From contig JBGTSJ010000040.1 of NCBI GenBank assembly GCA_041940305.1, forward strand, positions 1-34,096: 34,096 nucleotides of DNA. Direction: 5' to 3'. This DNA comes from JBGTSJ01 sp041940305. Its GTDB lineage: Bacteria > Planctomycetota > Planctomycetia > Planctomycetales > Planctomycetaceae. This document shows, in pieces, positions 29,878 through 34,096 of this stretch. The position numbers and the translations under genes were made by a program. Positions within the stretch are counted from its first letter, which is position 1. Every line of letters begins with the position of its first letter. Under the pieces are notes generated by a model. That model was given only the letters and a program-made list of their open reading frames with translations, was not told where the DNA came from and ran no database searches.

Positions 29878-32820
29878 TTATTTCAGGGCACTGAGGAAGG
29901 CCAGCAGGTCGGCGGCCTGTTGGGGAGTCAGGTCGCGGAGAAGCAGTTCGGGCATCAGCGATTTCTGCTGCGGGACCATCATCGCCACGTTGTCCGTGGG
30001 GATTCGCAGTTCCTCGTTCCTGGCCGTCTTGAGTACAACCTCGGCGTCTGTCTGCTCCACCAGCAGGCCCGTTTCGACGAGGCCATCCGCCGTCTCGACG
30101 ACGTACGTCACATACTTGGGATCGATAAACCGTGACGGCTCCAGGAGGTGCGTGAGCAGGTCGCGCGGCGGGTATTTCTTGCCGATCTGAGAGAGGTCGG
30201 GCCCCAGCGCCACGCCCTGGTCCTGGAGCTTGTGGCAGCTTTTGCATGCCGTCGCTCCTTCGGCGAAAAAGAGAGTCCGTCCGCGCTCGGCATCCGCGGG
30301 GAGCGCGAGCAGGTTGTCTGCATTGACGACCGTGCCCAGCCGCTGCACCCGCTGGTCGGCGGGGAGGAATCGTTCAAACAGATCGCGCACCTCCGCCTGC
30401 GGATGCTGCGCGACGACGGCGAGCAGGTCATTCCGCAAGCCGTCTCCGGTGGGCGCCTTCTCCAGCACCGAGAGCAGAGCCAGCGCACCGCGAGTCGATC
30501 CGGACAGCGCGTGGATGGCGTCTTCCCGGCCTGTGTCCGGACCCTCGATCAGCAGCGTGTACGCCGCGGCCTCATGCGGCCTCAATCGCTCCGAAGGGGT
30601 GGCCGGCGTCCCGCCGGGCATCTGTGAGATCCAGTCCCGGATCAGCTGCATCCCCGCCGGATCGACTTCGTCAGAGCCGAGACGCGGCATGCGACCGCCG
30701 CCTGTTTTCGTCATGCGATAGAGGAGAACCGACCCGGCCGCGTCCCCCGGAGCGATGATCCGCGCGTCCGAAATCCCGAACGCTCCCTGGGCCGGCCGCA
30801 CATCGATCAGCTGCGCGTCTGCGAGCGGGACGCCGTAACTGAGGTCGATCGTCGCGGTTCCTCCGGCATGCGGCTGATGGCAGTGTGCACAGTTCACCTG
30901 CAGGTAGGCCCGCGCCCGTTCGTTCAGATCGGCATCAGCATCGTACGGATCGACGTAGTGGGGCGCCGCATCGAGATCGTCCGGAAGCCCCGTCAGCCAC
31001 CCCTGATCGCGCAGGGCGGCCAGTTGATTCACCGAGCCGCCATCCCTTCGGACCGAGCGATTCAGCTGCGCAACGGAAAGGCCCAGCGGCGATGCCGATT
31101 GCACGCCATAAATCGTCGTCTTCATCTCGACCCACGGATTGTGGCACACCTGGCACTCGGCGCGACTGGCGACGCGGTAGGTCTGCTCGCGCGTTCCTTC
31201 GGGCGCGGCGGGATCGGCCACCTTCAGGGGGAGTTGCGTGCCGGCGGCATCGGCGAGCACCGCATCGGTCTGCTCTTCATTCCAGACGTAGGTGTAGGGC
31301 CGCCATGCTCCGGAGTCCCGCAGCAGAACCTGCGTCTCCAGCCGTCGCCGGCTTTCCGGCACACCCGGCTGCATCTCGATGCTCACGGTCTTGACGAGGG
31401 CCGCCCCGTCGGGGAATGTCCACCTGCCGTTTTCCTCAATCGTGAGCGGCGCTGGGCCGGGGAGCGCCATCCAGCGTTCGGCCGACGTGTAATCCGCCCA
31501 GGGCGCCGCATTCACCTCGTATGCGGTCACGCCGGGAGCAGGCGTTTGCGCCTCGACAGATGTGAACAGTCCCGTCTCGCTCAGTCGGCGGGGGAAATCG
31601 GCATGAGCGCCGTCGTCGGGGTTCGCGGTAAGCCGGTAGATCTGCCGACTGCGTTCGTAATCCACGATCAGCAGCTCGCCGGCCTGATCCTCGCCGAAGG
31701 ACACGATCTGCAGCGGCGTGGCGGCGAGGACGCCCTGCCACGTCACATCGTGACCGTCGTGCCGCAGACCCCAGATGGTGCCGGTCTGAAAGTCGCCATA
31801 AATGTAAGTCCCCTGCAGCTCAGGCAGACGATCGCCGTGATACACGTATCCGCCCGTGATCGATGACGCTTCCGAGTGAGGATGGCTGACGGTGGGGGGA
31901 AGGATCGGCGTTGGTCCGCGGCTGGTTTCCGGCAGGACCGGCTGCGGTCCTTCCATGATGGGCCAGCCGTAGTTGCCCGCCCGTTCCACGCGGTAGATCA
32001 TCTCCCACAACTGCCACCCCACGTCCCCCACCCACAGGTCCCCCGTCGCCGCATCGAAGCTCATCCGCCACGGATTGCGGAAGCCGTAGGCCCAGATCTC
32101 CGGCCGCGTGTTCTCCAGCCCCACGAACGGGTTGTCGTCCGGTACGCGGTATCCCTGGCCTTCCGCGGCATGATCCACGTCGATGCGGAGGATGGACGAG
32201 AGCACATTGGTCATGTCCTGCCCGGCCAGCAGGGGATCGGGCGGCGCGGGAGCGCCGCCGTCACCCGTCGAGATATACAGATAACCGTCCGGGCCGAACT
32301 TCAGACTGCAGCCGTTGTGTCCCCCCGCCCACCAGCGGATGACGACTGTTTCGGTGGAGGGGTCGATCGTCGGCGGGTCGGTGCGGGACATTTGGAAGCG
32401 CGAGACGAACGTTCCGTCCGGAACGTCGCCCCCCTCGACGTAGCACACGTAAACAAACCGGTTTTCCTCGAACCGGGGATGGAACGTGATCGCGTACAGC
32501 GACGTCAGCTTCGGATGGGATTCCCGGAGATCGACGACCAGGTCGCTCTGCGCCGTGGCGGCGTCGTTGACGAACGAGAGGATCCGGCCGGACTGCTCGG
32601 CCACGAACAACCGCTCGCTCCCCGGGGCCGCGGCCAGATCCAGCGGCCGCTCGAACATGAGGTGCGGAAATGCCGGCTCGACGCGATAGGGAGGCGCCGG
32701 ATCCGGCGAGCCGTTCAGACGAGACGTCGTCCATTCCGGGCGCTCGGCCGCGGCGCGTGTGGACGCCATTAGCAGGACCATCACACTGATCGCCGACCGG
32801 AACCACTGGCAGTGCATCAT
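29878..32820 (-). CDS. Secreted PQQ-type sugar dehydrogenase fused to multihaem cytochrome c
   Basis: 980 residues from the ATGATG at 32820-32815, with GAGG upstream on its strand. A signal peptide (about 1-24, ending ASTRAAAE) predicts export. Residues about 40-410 form a glucose/sorbosone dehydrogenase-type propeller (GSERLFVAEQSG, AGGHNGCSLKFGPDGYLYIS, WAYGFRNPWRMSFD). Residues about 415-760 resemble the HNE_0200-type conserved region (FPRRLSETGLF) and hold two haem sites, C556-Q-V-C559-H560 and C644-A-H-C647-H648. The C-terminus is a Planctomycete-type cytochrome c with C859-K-S-C862-H863 and SLMP. It would oxidise a sugar in the periplasm and pass electrons along its haems; substrate and cofactor are inferred from family. 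Confidence 0.9.
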   Translation of the reverse strand: MMHCQWFRSAISVMVLLMASTRAAAERPEWTTSRLNGSPDPAPPYRVEPAFPHLMFERPLDLAAAPGSERLFVAEQSGRILSFVNDAATAQSDLVVDLRESHPKLTSLYAITFHPRFEENRFVYVCYVEGGDVPDGTFVSRFQMSRTDPPTIDPSTETVVIRWWAGGHNGCSLKFGPDGYLYISTGDGGAPAPPDPLLAGQDMTNVLSSILRIDVDHAAEGQGYRVPDDNPFVGLENTRPEIWAYGFRNPWRMSFDAATGDLWVGDVGWQLWEMIYRVERAGNYGWPIMEGPQPVLPETSRGPTPILPPTVSHPHSEASSITGGYVYHGDRLPELQGTYIYGDFQTGTIWGLRHDGHDVTWQGVLAATPLQIVSFGEDQAGELLIVDYERSRQIYRLTANPDDGAHADFPRRLSETGLFTSVEAQTPAPGVTAYEVNAAPWADYTSAERWMALPGPAPLTIEENGRWTFPDGAALVKTVSIEMQPGVPESRRRLETQVLLRDSGAWRPYTYVWNEEQTDAVLADAAGTQLPLKVADPAAPEGTREQTYRVASRAECQVCHNPWVEMKTTIYGVQSASPLGLSVAQLNRSVRRDGGSVNQLAALRDQGWLTGLPDDLDAAPHYVDPYDADADLNERARAYLQVNCAHCHQPHAGGTATIDLSYGVPLADAQLIDVRPAQGAFGISDARIIAPGDAAGSVLLYRMTKTGGGRMPRLGSDEVDPAGMQLIRDWISQMPGGTPATPSERLRPHEAAAYTLLIEGPDTGREDAIHALSGSTRGALALLSVLEKAPTGDGLRNDLLAVVAQHPQAEVRDLFERFLPADQRVQRLGTVVNADNLLALPADAERGRTLFFAEGATACKSCHKLQDQGVALGPDLSQIGKKYPPRDLLTHLLEPSRFIDPKYVTYVVETADGLVETGLLVEQTDAEVVLKTARNEELRIPTDNVAMMVPQQKSLMPELLLRDLTPQQAADLLAFLSALK

Positions 32821-33033
32821 CTGGCTCGCCTCAACGTCGGATCGTGACCCCCCGGTTCGCGAGGGCAGTTCCGGTATTATGCAGGGCGCGGCCGATATCT
32901 CCATCGACCCGATGCATCCCCGTGGTGAAGGCACGACGTGCGCAAGGAGTTCGGCGAAGCACCTGAGCCAGAGCAAACGATGGCCGCGATTTCATTGTCC
33001 GGCGCCCGCGGAGAGACGACGATCCTTGGCGAA

Positions 33034-33882
33034 TCAGGTTGAGAACTCCCACCATTCCGACTCGCACACCCGTCGATATCCGATCCTCGCGTAGATCGCG
33101 TTCGATGTCGGGTTCGCCAGGTCGGTGTACAGGCAGCAGAACTCGCAGCCGGCATCCAGTTGCTGCTGTGTGAGCTCAGCGACGCAGGACGTTGCGTAGC
33201 CGCGGCCCCGCAACTCGGGTGGGGTGTACACGAAGGCGATCGCGACGCCGTGGGGCGTGCGGCGCAGCCACTTGGCGCACGAGACCGGTCGCCCGGCGTC
33301 CTCCCAGATGAGCACCTCGTCCCGCTCGATCATCCCGCGCACCGCGGGCCCCGCGTCCTCGAGTTGATGCGGCATGCCGACATCCACGTTGAAGCCCACC
33401 CACCACTGCTCCAGCAGCGGCGCATCGTCGGCACGAGCCGCGAGAGCGCGCCCAGCCGCCATCTCCGGGCGGACAACCTCCGCACAGCGATGAATCCGCT
33501 GCTGCATCCGGCAGCGCGCCGTGACGCCGGTTCGTTCGGCCCAACGCTCCGCGAAACGCCGGGGAATCGGATCAGGTCCGATGACGCCCGGAAACGAATC
33601 CCGCTGTTCGCAGAGTTCTGCCGCGACGGCGTCCAGCACAGCGTCCGAGCACCGCGTGAGGATCAAATTGTGCGGCGGCGTGTTGAGGGCCGCCGCGACG
33701 GCCGTCCCGTTCTCTTCCACGCTCCACGCCTTCACGCCGCGCGGGAACTTCTCGGGATGCTCGGCCGCGGCGAGACCCAGCCCCAGCATCAGGTTGTTCT
33801 CGACCTCATGCTTCAGCATCAGCGGCAGCGCCTGTTCCATCCACTCGGCTGCGGATGCATGCCGTCGGACACGGATCGACAT
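33034..33882 (-). CDS. GNAT-family N-acetyltransferase
   Basis: 282 residues; AAGGAG upstream of 33882 on its strand supports the start. The C-terminal half (about 150-282) is a GNAT domain: AIAFVYTPPELRGRGYATS holds the acetyl-CoA phosphate loop R225-G-R-G-Y-A230, and CLYTDLANPTSNAIYARIGY is the usual motif B with the conserved Asn and Tyr. The N-terminal half (about 1-145) is a second, degenerate GNAT-like half, as in two-domain members. Acceptor unknown. It stands alone, with the same orientation as the PQQ dehydrogenase but 213 bases upstream of it. Confidence 0.87.
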   Translation of the reverse strand: MSIRVRRHASAAEWMEQALPLMLKHEVENNLMLGLGLAAAEHPEKFPRGVKAWSVEENGTAVAAALNTPPHNLILTRCSDAVLDAVAAELCEQRDSFPGVIGPDPIPRRFAERWAERTGVTARCRMQQRIHRCAEVVRPEMAAGRALAARADDAPLLEQWWVGFNVDVGMPHQLEDAGPAVRGMIERDEVLIWEDAGRPVSCAKWLRRTPHGVAIAFVYTPPELRGRGYATSCVAELTQQQLDAGCEFCCLYTDLANPTSNAIYARIGYRRVCESEWWEFST

Positions 33883-33911
33883 CGCTCAACTCCTTCAATC
33901 CAGCACCTCAC

Positions 33912-33939
33912 ACCAGCCCGACGCGCCAGCGAGGGCCCG
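33912..33939. repeat. Dispersed planctomycete-type repeat
   Basis: The segment containing AGCCCGACGCGCCAGCGAGG resembles a short intergenic repeat I associate with Planctomycetes. It lies just upstream of the acetyltransferase gene and is non-coding. Recognition is from memory; no second copy is in the window. Confidence 0.45.
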
Positions 33940-34079
33940 AACGGCGCTGGACATTCATTCCAAACACCCGCTGAATCGAACTTCGCGTAACCGTGGACAA
34001 TACGCAACTTTCCAGACCCGGAACCAGCCCGCGAGTTCGCCGCCAGGGCAATCGCCAAGTACCCCTTGACCGGCGTGCG

Positions 34080-34096
34080 TAGAATGGAGGTGAGTT
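34080..34096 (+). promoter_or_regulatory. Probable -10 and ribosome site of the next gene
   Basis: TAGAAT (34080-34085) and GGAGGTG (34086-34092) lie at the window edge and suggest that a plus-strand gene starts just beyond it. TTGACC at 34066 is too close to the TAGAAT to be its -35. Confidence 0.35.

Noticed and set aside
34066..34085. Promoter TTGACC..TAGAAT at the window end
   Set aside because: The spacer is only eight bases, too short for a sigma-70 promoter.

Overview
The window is high-GC bacterial DNA that looks planctomycete. The signs are a 1,714-residue secreted fusion of DUF1080, ThuA, NPCBM, PVC-type dehydrogenase and Planctomycete-type cytochrome c domains; two Tat-exported DUF1501 proteins; a PQQ-dehydrogenase/multihaem protein; a WD40 protein; many Tat signals; and dispersed repeats I associate with Planctomycetes. 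The assignment is by gene content only. No rRNA operon, conventional tRNA, CRISPR array or origin was seen.

Layout. 0-9.8 kb: a small membrane protein, the giant dehydrogenase fusion, a divergent S8 peptidase, a small lipoprotein, a Tat-exported sulfite-oxidase-like molybdoenzyme and an EEP-fold hydrolase. 10.2-12.1 kb: a multi-pass membrane protein split by a one-base shift at a C8 tract, followed by a decayed copy of the head of the molybdoenzyme gene. 12.4-16.3 kb: a lower-GC accessory patch with two small genes (one ribbon-helix-helix), an AAA+ ATPase, an IS110 remnant, and a TIR protein whose C-terminus resembles the Hsp70 substrate-binding domain. 16.5-20.7 kb: a secreted adhesin-like protein, a cardiolipin-synthase-like phospholipase D and an AlkD-like DNA glycosylase; two of these genes have promoters that point to leaderless mRNAs. 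25.7-34 kb: DUF1501 pair, WD40, PQQ/cytochrome protein, GNAT acetyltransferase and a dispersed repeat.

The most striking region is 20.8-24.2 kb. A Ro60/Rsr (TROVE-vWA) gene lies downstream of five tandem non-coding RNA units. Each unit opens with a conserved motif (GACTGCCGG..GGAGTCCATG), closes with CTTCGTCG-like sequence, and is sealed by a 7-9 bp terminal stem whose sequence differs in every copy but is always complementary. This is the architecture of bacterial Y RNAs. Their inner modules differ: one carries a mimic of 23S rRNA helix 69 and the strand 3' of it, two carry circularly permuted tRNA bodies (one class I-like, one class II-like with a GNRA-capped acceptor stem), one a reduced T-arm/acceptor module, and one a set of simple hairpins. 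A basic 237-residue protein of unknown function lies between units 4 and 5, and unit 5 forms the 5' leader of rsr. I infer a Ro-centred ribonucleoprotein system in which one protein is supplied with several RNA adaptors that resemble different translation-machinery parts.
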